Positions 10,753 through 22,709 of a stretch of DNA of 64,000 bases are shown in pieces. The position numbers and the translations under genes are program-made. The first letter of the stretch is position 1, and every line of letters starts with the position of its first letter. This stretch comes from Gari tellinella (Eukaryota; Mollusca; Bivalvia; Cardiida; Psammobiidae): the NCBI GenBank assembly GCA_922989275.2, contig OV277864.1, forward strand, positions 19,169,550 through 19,233,549, in the 5' to 3' direction. The notes beneath the pieces were generated by a model that was given only the letters and a program-made list of their open reading frames with translations, was not told where the DNA came from and made no database searches.

Positions 10753-10994
10753 TAATGGAGAAGACGCCATTTTCCCCAATAATCGCCTTTACGCTGAAAC
10801 TGACATTTCCAATGCAAACTGTTTGGAGAGAGATCGGACGCAACGCCGGGAAGCCCGGCGTTTCATCAGGCTCAAACTCAAATAAAAATAAATAGATAGA
10901 AAATACAAAGAATGGTTATTTTTCTTCATTTTAGGGTTTTGCGTTTGCCTTTTGTTTTGCGTTTAAACGGAAAATAATAACGTCATCTTCACTG
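10753..10994 (-). mobile_element. diverged MITE-A copy
   Basis: It lies 41 bp from the preceding copy in the same orientation. Ends are AATGGAGAAGACGCC and CGTCATCTTCACTG. The hairpin tip has an extra ACGCA (GGACGCAACGCCGGGAAGCC). Confidence 0.85.
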
Positions 10995-11289
10995 TACCTA
11001 CTAGAACGTTTTGACCAGTTTTCATTTGTTTGAGCAGTCGTCTGTATTAAAATCCCTAGGTCGAGTGTGTCTCAATTGTCGTAATAGCAGGGGACATGTC
11101 AATTGTTGTGTGCCTGGTAATTTTGTGTCTTATATTCCGCTTCCGTCTATGAAATTATGGTCCGTTGTTTTGTCATAAGTGCAGTATAAATCCGCATTTG
11201 TTGCTTTCTTTATAAGTCTTATAATACTATTTCATCCACGTGTTAACACATTCAAACCTAAGCTTCGAGTATAGTCTTCATGCGTACAC

Positions 11290-11420
11290 TTGTCCATGCA
11301 CACACTTTGGAGCTTGATCACGGTTTGCCAGTTTGCCGGTTTATTGCTAAAATCAATCATAAATAGTCAGAAATGGACTAGGCTTAATTAGAGAAAAAGA
11401 GTATTATTTCAAGTTTTAGG
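11290..11420 (-). mobile_element. MITE-D fragment
   Basis: CTTTGGAGCTTGATCACGG, TTGCTAAAATCAATCATAAA and CAGAAATGGACTAGGCTTAA agree with the reverse MITE-D arm. Confidence 0.5.
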
Positions 11421-11694
11421 GATAAATTGGTGAACTCAGAATATGTTAGCAAACCGCTTTACCTTCGTCCTGTCTAAAAAAGTATTATTTTGAGTTGTTG
11501 CAATTGTAAAGCTGATATGTGCTTTTTCTGCCTGTTATTATATTTTAACAAACAAATGAATCATGTCATAACAAAACCTGCCTTATTGCATTGCAATATT
11601 GTACAGACAAAGCATTGTTGTGATCCCAGGCTCTGTATCTGAGTTTGGTCTAAACAGCAAAAAGAATTATATAATTCTGCTAAATACAATTGTT

Positions 11695-11815
11695 TAGATC
11701 AGTGTGGGTGTCAAACAGAGTAGATCATGACCAGCCGCCGCGTCAAAGACGCGGAGGCTAGCCTTGATATTCACTGTTTGCAATGCAATAAGGCAGGTTA
11801 TGTCATGGCACGGCC
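11695..11815 (+). repeat. hairpin repeat, GGCACGG type
   Basis: GATCAGTGTGGGTGTCAAAC, AGACGCGGAGGCTAGCC, CACTGTTTGCAATGCAATAA and GTCATGGCACGG. A related unit is at 62650-62765 (GGGTGTCATACAGTGTGGAT, CACTGTTTGAAATGCAATAA, TCATGGCACGG). MITE-A flanks each one. Confidence 0.7.
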
Positions 11816-11819
11816 CATA

Positions 11820-12065
11820 CAGTGGATAATCTGTTATTCTTTCCCGTTTAAACGCAAACGTACGCAAACGCAAAGCGCTAAAACGTAGAAAATAACAACT
11901 TTTGGACAATCCTGATATTTCATGTTTATCTTGGTGGCAAACAGTTTGGAGCCTGATCAGACGCCGGGTTACCCGGCGTCTGATCTGGCTCGAAACTGTT
12001 TGCACTGCAAATAATAGTTTTAGCGTAAACGCGTTTATTGGGAAAGAATAACACATTCTCCACTG
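11820..12065 (+). mobile_element. MITE-A copy
   Basis: Full length, TA on both sides, ends CAGTGGATAATCTG and ACACATTCTCCACTG. It lies beside another hairpin repeat (11695-11815). Confidence 0.94.
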
Positions 12066-12384
12066 TACATGTGTATTTCCATGATGTAACACGCGTGTCT
12101 CAAATACCTTCTTGGCGAGGGCAATCAGATGACTCTTGATGTAACGTTATTGGAAGTCTAAGGCAAAGTTCTTCAAATAGTATTGGTTTCAGAGTTCATT
12201 ATCGTAAAGAGTCTGACAACCAGAGAGTAGGTGAACTTGCTTGATACCATTGAGAAAGAAAGAAATATGTGCTATTTTTGAGAAATGGCATAACATTTCC
12301 TATTGAAGGCCCGTATTATTTCGTAAATTATTAATATATTATTATAGTACACTCGCTAAACATAGATCCCCAAGCGTAATCTCC

Positions 12385-12610
12385 AACCGACAAAAGGAGG
12401 TCGGTATTCCTTAAACGTATTATTTCCATTAAAGACATTTCGGAGCCAGTCGGGTGCCATATTACCCAGCGTCTGATCAGGCTCCGAACCCTTTGCCTCT
12501 CAGATAAAAATCAAAAGAATTGTCAAAATGTTGAAATTTTCTACATTTCAATATAATATGTTTGCATTTCGCTTGCGTTTCAATTGGTAAAAATAACGTC
12601 TTCTTCACAG
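12385..12610 (-). mobile_element. degraded MITE-A copy
   Basis: Recognised by ACATTTCGGAGCCAG, CCCAGCGTCTGATCAGGCTC, ATTTTCTACATTTCA and GCTTGCGTTTCAATTGG, ending CGTCTTCTTCACAG. The left end is lost. Confidence 0.72.
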
Positions 12611-12639
12611 TAAATTGTTCTTAAATTAGCATGACTTCG

Positions 12640-13190
12640 AAATATTGTTCTTTAACGCAATCATATTAAACATTCTCTGACAAGCCTTTTATCACTTATA
12701 TATCCCAAAACTTTAGATTCGAATTACACGGCACGTAATGCGTAACTTTATGAAATAAAAGTAACTATAAGTGTGTTTATCACATAATTTGCGGTCTGGG
12801 AGTTGCATAAAGCGATTGTATAAATATCGTAATCCACTAGTGGAATATCGTTTTTTGGGCTCCGGCCCAACTTGTTCGTCCACAAGCGCTGCATGTAGCG
12901 GGACGCCAGATGACGTCATTTACTATGACGTTAACGTAAACAACGTAACGTTTGGCGGAAATTCTATATAGCGAAGGGTCTAAAAACTACGGCTTCAATT
13001 AATTTTATAGGTGCTTAAACTTGTTATGTAATAAATAGAATATCACATTCGTGATCATTATTTATCATTCTTAATAAACTCGTTGACTAAAATGAATATG
13101 ACGCTCGCCAAGGCTCGCGTCATATTATTTTAGTAAACTCGTTTATTAAAAATGATAAATAATGAGCACTCATACAATATCCTCTATGAG
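12640..13190 (+). mobile_element. element L with terminal-type palindrome
   Basis: It contains CTAGTGGAATATCGTTTTTT, GGGCTCCGGCCCAACTTG and, from about 12970, a block AAAAACTACGGCTTCAATTA to ATAAATAGAATATCACATTC. Part of that block recurs at 5095-5200. It ends with a hairpin with arms of about 53 bp at 13051-13169. No reliable boundaries. Confidence 0.55.
13051..13169. repeat. hairpin with arms of about 53 bp
   Basis: TCATTATTTATCATTCTTAA, TAAACTCG and TATGACGC pair with GCGTCATATTATTTTAGTAA, ACTCGTTTATTAAAAATGAT and AAATAATGA. The loop is TCGCCAAGGCTC. A few single-base bulges. Confidence 0.85.
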
Positions 13191-13434
13191 TAGACGTGGT
13201 TATCGCAGTAAATGTGTTAATTCTGTCGGAAATTGTGAGTGTTTTACTACTTTACCGATATTTTGTCGAATGCTTCAATAGTGTTGTCTGCGAGATCGTT
13301 TCATAATTAGATTGAAGATAGTATGACTGAAGAAATACTGATATGAATGTCAAGCAGTTGGACCCCTGATCAAACTGTTTACAAAGTCGACTCTATACGA
13401 CTCCGGCGTGAAAGGGTAAACTAACTGGTTTTGT

Positions 13435-13581
13435 CAGGCGCTTTCTGCTTTACTTGCAACTAACTGCTGAGATATAGAATTATTTCTTTGGTACATGTTC
13501 ATGACAGCTTCAACTGGAACTATTTTCTTCAGTGAAGGAATAAATTGAATACTGTTAAAGGCTCTTCTATTGGAGAAATGG
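13435..13581 (+). mobile_element. MITE-F, right part
   Basis: CTTTCTGCTTTACTTGCAAC, TGTTCATGACAGCTTCAA and TTCAGTGAAGGAATAAATTG, ending ATGG before TTAA. The left half is missing. A related piece, GGAGCTTTCTGCTG to CTGCTTAAAG, lies at 13800-13835. Confidence 0.65.
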
Positions 13582-13859
13582 TTAAAGATGACCTATTATG
13601 AAAGAGAGAAATTCAATGAAAAAGTGTATGCTTTTAGGTCAGTTGTACATGTACACTATATCCCCCACAGCTACTTGTGAATATATGATGTCGTTTCAAG
13701 AATATATATTTGGCTTACATGTATCAATACATCATACAATGTATTCCCGATATTACTGGCAAGCAAACGACTGTTTTTTGAATTACAAGAAGCTACTAAA
13801 GGAGCTTTCTGCTGATCTTTCGACCTGCTTAAAGTAAGTGTCTGCTTGAAAGACCGTGA

Positions 13860-15090
13860 GTGATCTATGTTCGGGCTTGACGCATTATTGATGTGTAACT
13901 GTACTGTAATTCACGTATGGACACCACAGATTAATTGATGACAATAAACGGAATATTCATGAACGTTCAGATAAGACGAACGTACCGTGAGTCAGGTTCA
14001 TTGACATATAACTTGATAGAAGACCAAAAAGGTCAAATTCCTTTTAGGCTAGCTTCTAAGATTGTTATTTCTTGCATTTCGTTTGAAGTTATTTGATACA
14101 CTAGCAAATCTATAAATGTCAGAAAAGTATGAATATAAACATTCTAATGACATGAGGCAATTGATGCAAATGTATACTAGGTCAAACTGCCAACGCAAGA
14201 CCTACGAGTTCCCTTCTATTTTCATATCAAAGCGGGTGTTTTAAATCGATGGAAAAAATGACACAAAATGTTTAAATGTTTTTATTTATGTTTTTATATT
14301 GATGTATTGTCCTCAAAATTGTTAATATTGGCAACGAATTTTCATTGACATTTCTGACGAGTAATAACCATCTATCCAAACGTATCGCTAATTTCTGGTT
14401 AGCATTCACCAATGAAAATGCATTGGAATGAGATTTCTGAAAACTTGTTTTCACAAAATTCCATATTTTTGGGACCAAATGCCAATTTATTTTGTTTTTG
14501 TTTACCAAGAGTATTGTCCATTAATCACTCTATGAATTGCAGAAGAAATCTATGCAGGATATGCACAAATTACAGAATTGACCAGACTTATTTAAGACAT
14601 ATTTAACATTGGAAATAATGGGAATATCCGGGCTGTTGCGTTGGAAGTTTGGCATAGTATAATTAAAGCACTGCTTCACTGGTTATGCATACAATGAGGA
14701 CCTATTCTATACCTATTGCAAACAGAATCTGACCCAACATTTCAGATTGCAATTTTTTCAAATCTATTATTATAGATATTGCTTTATAATGCCCTATAAG
14801 TATGAAAATGAAAAATAACGAGGTTAGAATCTTGTTGAATTACCTTTCGACAATCAGTATTAAAGCTTATGTAAACACTGTGAATTTCGTTTGCACTGAT
14901 GTTTACAAAAAAATTGCTTCCAGATCAGATGCCGGGATATTCAGAGTCTATTCAGAATTCTAAGTATTTGACCATGGTGTCCATTTTTCTTTTCCTAAAA
15001 CCTAAATAAATCTTAAACTGAAAAAAGAATACATATAAGAAGAAAAAAATCTTCAACAGACGGCAATACGACAGAGATAAATATTATCGT
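13860..15090. other. unassigned stretch
   Basis: No gene or intact mobile element. A worn hairpin arm (GCTTCCAGATCAGATGCCGG) lies near 14918-14938. Short frames at 14272-14606 overlap on opposite strands and look like chance. Confidence 0.4.
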
Positions 15091-15094
15091 GTAT

Positions 15095-15451
15095 TAGCGC
15101 TCCCTCTCTACAACGACACTCATTGGGAGACAGAAATTGTGTGCGTTGTTCGGAGGGAGTCGTTATAGGGAGGTAAATTGGCTTACATTTACAAACAGCT
15201 TGAATCCAGATCAGACGCCGCGTAACGCGGCGTCTGATCTCGATTCAAGCTGTTTGTCACTCGTCAATAAGGTGTTTATGACAAAATGTGTATTGTGTAA
15301 CTTTGAGACAAATAGCAGACGACAAATTCAAGTAGACGGTATTGCAGCCAAGAAAAGGTTGGACATAAATGTCTTGTATGGGGAATAGCGACGAGGGTCG
15401 TTGTAAGGAGGGAGTCGTTGTTGGGAGGGTCGTTGTAGAGAGGGAGCGCTG
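15095..15451 (+). mobile_element. MITE-E copy
   Basis: Inverted ends TAGCGCTCCCTCTCTACAAC and GTTGTAGAGAGGGAGCGCTG, with TA on the right. Subterminal GGAGGGAGTCGTTA units occur on both sides. Hairpin CAAACAGCTTGAATCCAGAT with tip GACGCCGCGTAACGCGGCGT, then AAATAGCAGACGACAAATTC. Confidence 0.9.
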
Positions 15452-15459
15452 TATTGAGA

Positions 15460-16160
15460 TTCTTTGTCACGTGATATGATTTTGTAGACTGGGATTAATG
15501 ATATTTCAATAGATATATAGACACACGAATACTTCAATTTCTGTCTGTGATCTACCATTTGATAGATACTGAAGCCTTTCAGTACTCAACAGTCTGTGTT
15601 GTGTCGAATAACAGTTGCATATAACGTAGATAAACATGTGCACTCCACGCTTTTGCTGCCATTATGACGTAAAAACCCGTAAACACAGTGCCTTGCGTTA
15701 TCAAAAAACTGTCAGGTTAAATGTGTCGTCTGCTTCTAACGGATACTACATGTAATAAGCATTTAGTGTAGGTAAATAAATGTTCATCGAATCTCAAACT
15801 ACTGTGTAATGGGTTAACAAAAATAGCTTCTACTGACGATTATGTTAAACACTTTGCACTCACCTATAACAATAGTCATCTTTAGTGTCCTTGATCTCGC
15901 TCGCTCTATATTTCCCACAGCTGATCGTCTCAAACGGCCATTAGCAGTGCTTGAATTGAGATCTTCAAGTTCCTCTGAAAATCACGGAAGTCAATCATAT
16001 CCGTAAGTTTGCAAGATGATGATTTATTCTCATATAAATTGGGGCACCGGTAGTTGAACTATTAAAACGAATTGTTACCATAATGCAAAACAATGAAGAA
16101 TATTACAGGTTCTTGAAAATATTGCCTATATTCTAGACGTCTCAATTTGCTCCCAAACAG
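15460..16160. other. unassigned stretch between MITE-E and element K
   Basis: AT-rich. TAAATGTGTCGTCTGCTTCT near 15718 resembles internal MITE-B sequence, otherwise nothing is recognised. Confidence 0.35.
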
Positions 16161-16163
16161 GTT

Positions 16164-17440
16164 GTATAGGTCGTTTGCAGTTCAAAAAAACACGATAAAT
16201 CTTAGATAATTTTAAAACTAATGGACGTATTTAATTCGAATTTTGCATACACTTATGATGTGTCTATACCAACTCTGACAAGGAAATTCAGAATTTTTAA
16301 AAGTCTAACTAAAAACTTTTCTTCTTAGATTTATATAAATTTTGTGTCGCTGAAAATGGTCAATTACGTGGGGTGTTATTGGCTATTACCTTGATCACGT
16401 TTGTTTATATTGGAGAATATCCCCAGGTAAAATCCCGTGCAAGTTGCTTCTGTCTGAAAGGTGAATCCCGTGTTGATATTGGTTGTTTAGTTGTGCAAAA
16501 TTAATTGTGAGGCCCCATAATCCATTACATTTTTACTATGCCTAAATCCACGAACTCTTCACCAGGAATAAAGAGAATTGCAATTACTTTTCAAACCGAA
16601 GCTCTAACATTTCTACATAATTACAGAGCTCCATATAAGAGAGAGAAACTTGAACAAGTCCAACATTTTCTCACCCAGTTCAGCACCAAATCCTATGGTG
16701 TGACTACTCGAAGAAAGACGGTTCTAATGAATAGTCACACCATAGGGCTTAATTCAGAAATAAATATTTAGTTTTGGAAATACTCCCCTTATCTGGAGCT
16801 TAATATGTATCAATGTTCGAGTTGTATTGCACTTACGTTTACATTACGTTTTCTTTAAGCGATAAAATAAAAATGGTTTTCGAATTGCTCTGGAAACATT
16901 CTGTTGAAAATGTGATAATGGTAAGTTGGTGTAGATCGTCTGGTATGAACATGTCTCTTCTGCTATTTATCGCATTTAGTTATTTTGCATTTTGTTGATA
17001 AAACTTTCGTATGAGTGGCACATGGTTCGGATCCTATTCAGATACGAAATGGCTCCGGTGTCCGATTAGGATCTAACATGTGCGCAAATGACAGTATGGT
17101 CGGTTAATACGTTTAACGTACCCCAGTCAGGGCCTCGTTCGGTTAGTTGTAAACTGCTATGGTATGCGTTGGCTTAACGGTGAGGCGTTGCCGGGTCGTG
17201 AAAGATAGGCTGTTGAATAACTTGAAATCACCCTTCGGAAAACTGTCCCTTAGAAGTGTAAACTTTATATAGAAGTTATGAATAAAACTTTTTTATTTCG
17301 AAGAGAAAAAAATATTACTTTTTTGTCAGAGTTGGTATAGGTATATCATAAATCTATGCAAAATTCCATTTGTCTCCGTTTTCTTGTTATGGAGATATTT
17401 GCAAATTATCGTGTTTTTTTGAACTGCAAACGACCTATAC
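16164..17440. mobile_element. element K, long terminal inverted repeats
   Basis: The first 35 bp (GTATAGGTCGTTTGCAGTTC, AAAAAAACACGATAA) recur exactly as the complement at 17406-17440. A second block, GAATTTTGCATA..TTATGAT and CTATACCAACTCTGACA, extends the repeat to roughly 150 bp. TA flanks are possible. It abuts MITE-E on the right. Confidence 0.82.
16538..16771 (+). other. short open frame inside element K
   Basis: 77 codons from ATG, beginning MPKSTNSSPGIKRIAITFQ. I do not recognise it, and it has no transposase signature. Part of it is a 15-bp inverted pair (CCTATGGTGTGACTA, TAGTCACACCATAGG), which argues against selection on a protein. Confidence 0.2.
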
Positions 17441-18045
17441 AGTGTTCCCTCCAAACAACGGCCCTCTGAACAACGATTCCCTCCTTAAAACAACGCTTGA
17501 CGATGTTCCACAAACACAACCAATGTGTCCAATCTTTTCATGGCTGCAATATCGTCTGCTTAAAATTGTCGTCTGCTGTCTTTCTTAAAGTCATATATTG
17601 GACATTTTGAAAGAAGAAAAGTCGTAATGACGAGTTACAAATAGCTTGAATCCAGACCAGACGACGCGTTACGCGGAGTCTGATCTGGATTCAAGCCATT
17701 TGCAAATATAAACCCATTTCCTCCCCATAACAACTCCCTCCAATCACACATACACTCGTTGTTTCCCCCTATGTGATGTTGTACAGTGGAGAATCTATTA
17801 TTCTTTCCCGTTTAAACGCAAACGTACGCAAACGCAAAGCACTAAAACGTAGAAAAGAACAACTTTTGGACAATTCTGAAAATTCTTGTTTATCTTGGTG
17901 GCAAACAGTTTGGAGCCTGATCAGACGCCGGGTTACCCGGCGTCTGATCTGGCTCCAAACTGTTAGCACTGCAAATAATAGTTTTAGCGTAAACGCGTTT
18001 ATTGGGAAAGAATAACAGATTCTCCACTGTATAGAGGGAGCACTG
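17440..18045 (-). mobile_element. MITE-E copy carrying a MITE-A
   Basis: Starts CAGTGTTCCCTCCAAACAAC after TA and ends TAGAGGGAGCACTG before TA. Hairpin TGAATCCAGACCAGACGACG with its complement at 17640-17705. MITE-A sits close to the right end (17784-18029). Confidence 0.88.
17784..18029 (+). mobile_element. MITE-A copy nested in MITE-E
   Basis: Full length with an intact hairpin. TA duplications join GATGTTG on the left to TAGAGGGAGCACTG on the right, and these two flanks together restore a MITE-E end (GTTGTAGAGAGGGAACGCTG in another copy). Confidence 0.94.
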
Positions 18046-18193
18046 TAGTTGACTTAATTGTTTTAGCACAAGCACGTTTATTGGGAGGCAGTAGCGATTT
18101 GGACTATACATCACAAAAATATTACAGCACATACAAAATGAATCGAATTACCATACAGCCACTGTAATGAAGACAATGGCTAGTATTTTAACC

Positions 18194-18320
18194 CTTTCAT
18201 TCTCGAATGATGCCAAAGGCGCGTTTTCAAACAGTTTGGATCCTGATCAGATGCCGCGTATCGATTTGAAATTTTATCAGTTATATTGCCTCGATGTGTT
18301 AAATTGCTTTAAAAATACAA
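18194..18320 (+). mobile_element. MITE-B left part
   Basis: TTTTAACCCTTTCATTCTCG, GGCGCGTTTTCAAACAGTTT and GGATCCTGATCAGATGCCGC, after which similarity fades. Confidence 0.68.
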
Positions 18321-18324
18321 GCGA

Positions 18325-19155
18325 GTATGTAGACGAACGCGATTGAGATTTATTCCCCTACTTTTATGACCAAAACCGATACCCAAACTTAAATAAATTA
18401 TATTTAAATTAAGAAAATCAAAGTCGCGCAACCTCTGTTTCGGTCGTGACGTAAACGACATCGTGGACATACTTTTGATCCTTGAGTGTACATATATGAA
18501 TGTTGTAATTTTGTGGCACAGCCGACAATTGACAACGACTGGATAGTGTCTAAGTGCCCTTAACAATAAGGCTGCGGATCTACAATCATCATTTTGTGTT
18601 CTAAATTATCTGCAATAGTTTTCAGAAATTGTTTGTCTTATTCTATTTTCTTTAAGCAAATATCATGCGAATATTACACGGTTGTATTTACGTAGACCAT
18701 ATTTTTTTTGTTAAAGATGAAAGCTAAATGTGACTGTGAAAGGTTTAAGACAGACGGTGAAATATGGCGGATAAAGCGGCTAGGTAACTTCAAACTATAT
18801 AGTACTGTTTTCGGTATTGACAGGAACCTTTGGAGTTCTTTGTAATTGGTAATAGTTGAGTGACATTTGAGTATTGCACGCAATCGAATATGCCTGCAAG
18901 CGTTTATCTTGTGTTTGCATAATTAATATTTTAATTTGCAAATCCAATCTGTTATCATAAAACAAAGCACTAGACGAATATATGAATCATTTTATACTAA
19001 ATAAGCATGCAATGTTCTGTTGTAGATAAACCAAGCAAATATGTAATACTAACGATGGAAACTAACTACGGGAAACTTGATGTGGAGAAAAAGACAGTAT
19101 TGACCAGGCGATTCCAGAAACATTGACCAGGAAATAGTGGAAACCCAGACAGTCA
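18325..19155. other. unassigned stretch
   Basis: No recognisable coding, RNA or mobile signal. Several 60-85-codon minus-strand frames lack splice sites or motifs. Confidence 0.35.
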
Positions 19156-19159
19156 TAAG

Positions 19160-19391
19160 CAGTGGAGAAGACGCTATTCCTTCCCAATAAACATCTTTAA
19201 TTTCCATTGCAAACAATTTGGAGCAAGATCAGACGCCGGGTATCCCGGCGTCTCATCCGGCTCAAAACTGTTTGCCACTCAGAGTAAAATAAATGGTCAG
19301 AATTGCCAACAAGTTATCATTTTTATATGTTATTGTAATGCGTTGCTTTTCGTTTGAGCTTAAACGGGAAAGAACAACGTATACTTCACTT
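19160..19391 (-). mobile_element. diverged MITE-A copy
   Basis: Starts CAGTGGAGAAGACG and ends near GTATACTTCACTT. The arm is shortened (CAATAAACATCTTTAATTTC). The hairpin is GACGCCGGGTATCCCGGCGT. Confidence 0.87.
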
Positions 19392-19537
19392 TACCTAGAA
19401 TTCAAGCGGGGACATGAACGGAATAATAGAATAGGAGACAACTGAACCTTGCCTGGGAGATAGTGGGAACTAATACGCTGGCAGATGGAGCTTCATATTT
19501 GTTTAGTACCGGGTATATCAAGCGAGAATAATAAAAA

Positions 19538-19985
19538 AATGAACTGATATTTTCCGACGAATAAAAATCAGTTCATTTCTTATATTCACAATATAGTTGC
19601 TGTAATTTCTAAATCTAAATAAACATTTTGTTAGTACGCATGTATGTTTAATCCATATTAGAGGTTGATAAAAACACGAAAAATGTGCACCCTATAGAGA
19701 ACAACCATGATCGCATTACTGAAACTGCGTACAATCGAAAGCAAATAAATAATTTCCAATGTTTACATTCTAACGTCATAAACTTGACAGTTTTGCGCGA
19801 CAATGCCAATTTGACGTCATTTGGAAATGACGTCATTTTTAAGTAGGATAAATATATCGATATTTTTTGTCACAAAGAAATGCAGACAGTTGCTGTTGAT
19901 AAGGTATATCACTTTTCTTGCAATTTATATCATTAATAAATAAGAATTTTAGTCGGTAATCATGGTTTCCGCGGGCTGTTTGAAA
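19538..19985 (+). repeat. dispersed repeat P, copy 1
   Basis: GAACTGATATTTTCCGACGA, CAGTTCATTTCTTATATTCA, CATATTAGAGGTTGATA, ATGTGCACCCTATA and AGAAATGCAGACAGTTGCTG recur at 58776-59320 in the same order. No coding content or defined ends. Confidence 0.85.
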
Positions 19986-20269
19986 AAGACAAAATAAGAG
20001 GAAGTGGGTGGGGTAAATTTTACATGGCCGTAGAGCCAACTGTTGTTCACCAAAATGTACACTTTTTCTATTTTTTCATTCATCTTCAATAGCTCTTCAA
20101 TACAAAACCATCATAGAGTGTTTTCATATACTTTGAAAATTTCCCAAAGGCATGACATTGATACACCCTTAAACAATATGACAAGAAAATGATTAGGTGT
20201 TATCGGAGCTTTGTTTTTACTTTCATCTTGCTTTATGTTATAATCTTTCTTTAACAACATTAAATATTT

Positions 20270-21165
20270 TTACCTGACTCTCTATTTAAGTGATTATGAA
20301 GCACTTTTGACTGTTTTTCCGTAAAGATTTACCAGACTTATGCCAGGGGGCAACAGTTGACTGTTGCACAGCACTGTTACATGCGCGAACATGGTGCGCA
20401 AACATTTTCTGCATCGCGGGACCAAAAAAAAGCGTCTTGATGATACAGATTTTTGTTTAAGAATTTGAATATGATCAACAATACACTACTTATACATTCA
20501 AACCAGTTTCTATGTAGATCTAGCCTTTTGCGGGGTTGTTCGGGCTTTTTTTCTCCCCCCGAACAATCTCTTAAATGGGCTAAATATATCTAGATCTAGA
20601 TCTAGTATCAAGAGTGACTCCGAATAAGACTGATAAAACCGCTTGCAAATCTAGATCAAGCATCTTCCTTTTTTAAACAGATTATGACGTTACAAAATAA
20701 ATTAGGTCATTTCATCATACATGACGTAATTTCGAAAACCAAACTAAGTGTCAATCAATTTTATTAGTCAGTATTAAAAAACAATAATTATTCAATCGTA
20801 ATTGAGGATATGAATATCGTAATTGAATATGGTAGAGAAATCATTTTACAACACGGTGATGTTCTAGTTAAGTTGATGTATTGAATTTAATAAAGATGAA
20901 ATATAAAATCATGTCTAGAATCTAAATTCGTTTTGTTCAAACCATGTAGATCTAGATCTAGCCATTCAATTAGCCTTGCCTAAATAGAGAGTCAGGTAAT
21001 AAATCATTTGTTTGATAGTTACTTCGGAAACATTCAAATTATTGTCCCTCGGTAGCAGGGAAGACCTTGAGAACTGTTGCTCTCGGCCGTTTTAGGTCTC
21101 GGGCAACAAATCTCAAGGTCTTCCCTGCTACCTCGATTCGATGATTTGACTGTTCCCTCAGTACC
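20270..21165 (+). mobile_element. element J copy 1
   Basis: TTACCTGACTCTCTATTTAG at 20270 recurs as the complement CTAAATAGAGAGTCAGGTAA ending at 20999. Beyond the right repeat is a palindrome GGTAGCAGGGAAGACCTTGA with TCAAGGTCTTCCCTGCTACC (21051-21133). Internal GGGGGCAACAGTTGACTGTT and CATGCGCGAACATGGTGCGC resemble the copy at 24.9 kb. No ORF of note. Confidence 0.78.
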
Positions 21166-21919
21166 TATAAAACAAATGTATATTGTAATTGTATGAATTC
21201 AGCATGTTTTACTGTATTAATCACATTAAGATGAACTTGATAATTTGATATAGGGAAGTTAAATTTAAGGAGTACATTGGGCATTTCTAAAAAATAACAT
21301 TGCTGAAACACGCACCACGAGTTCCGTGGGATGTATATAACGCATGTGTGATACTTGTAGAAACATTCTACCTTGCTCAAAATAATGATACAAATGCGTT
21401 CACAAAATTAGAAAACCACACTTTACCACAACCAGAGAAATATCGTCTAACTTCAGCGTGCATATGCGCGAGACTGAATTACGACGATGACACACTCAAT
21501 GATACTAGATACTAAAATAGTATGTCCCAGTGTTTTGACCCTTTACTACCAAACGGTTTGGATTCCAACGGTTTGGGTCCAGGGCAGGTTGTGAGTCAGG
21601 GTTATGATAAACCGTTTAAACAGAATATGCACACCGAATATGAGAAGTCTCTACAGTATAAGTTATACAGTTTCTTCCAAGGGTAACGTGAGGATATATT
21701 CCCAGATGGTATATATCGACTCGGGTGACATGAATTTACCGGCCGGGAATACATGTATATCCTCACGAACTTGGGAAGAAACTGCAAAACGAAATTCATT
21801 ATACTGCAAAGTTTTTATTGTTCAAACGAATTATTTCCAACCATTTCGGCATTTGTCGTGTACAGCGCCAGGGCTGCCATTTCTCCGGATTTTTCCTAAG
21901 TATTCGCATTTTTATCCGA

Positions 21920-22045
21920 GCAGATCGTAGCTTAAAACAGGCTGAAAGTAAAGCAGAATGCGCCTGAAGGCGCATTCTGCTTTACTTTCAATCTGTTTTT
22001 TTAAGTAGTCATGTGTCTTCAAAACAAGAAAAAGACTGTGGGGTA
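21920..22045 (-). mobile_element. MITE-F, hairpin and one end
   Basis: CTTAAAACAGGCTGAAAGTA, GCAGAATGCGCCTGAAGGCG and its complement, then AAGTAGTCATGTGTCTTCAA and a worn GGGGTAATGG end. Confidence 0.75.
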
Positions 22046-22709
22046 ATGGTACGGTTAGTAAACTTTCGTCTGAAAAATTGAAAATTTGTAATCTTAGGAT
22101 TTTTATTATCAACTTATGGCAACCCTGCAGCGCTCAGTAAACAATTACGAAATCGCGCCAAAGCAAATGACGTGCGTAATTAACGTCAAACTTCTGATGG
22201 TTATTATTCATTAGAAAACAGGCAAGCGCGTAGACGTCGGCGTCAAACTTTTCCAGAAAATAATAAAAACGGTTTGGTTAAAGATCCAAACCTGATTGGT
22301 ATATAAGCCGAGATTGACTTAGTAACGGAGGTTGCATGATTGTAGGTGCACACTCCTGTTGAGCAGTCGGCGATTTATTCTACAAAGAAAGGCTGCTGCA
22401 CCTGTCAGACAATGAAATAAGTGTATTTATACAATGTATGTACCATAACAGTCATTCCTCGTTTTAATAAGTACTTTCAAATGTTGATAGACATGTATGG
22501 TCTTTTGCGAAATAAGACATTACATATCTTGCGCTATGTACCCTAATAGCTCGCAGGGTACATGGTTCACGTCTACGGCTCGTTAGACAGAAGTAAGGAA
22601 TTGTCTTTGCAGTATAACAAAAATTAATTATTCAGCTACGTCAACTTTCACATATAGCATGTACATTTTAATTGTCCTGCCATAAATGGGACTAGCGAAA
22701 CCTACTTAC
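22046..22709 (-). other. start of the intron 3' of the receptor exon
   Basis: It begins with the donor GTAAGTAGG just below 22710 on the minus strand. No following exon with TM6-TM7 is visible down to coordinate 1. Confidence 0.5.

Noticed and set aside
13598..13837. 79-codon plus-strand frame as a small gene
   Set aside because: Its 3' part is MITE-F hairpin sequence and no motif is seen.
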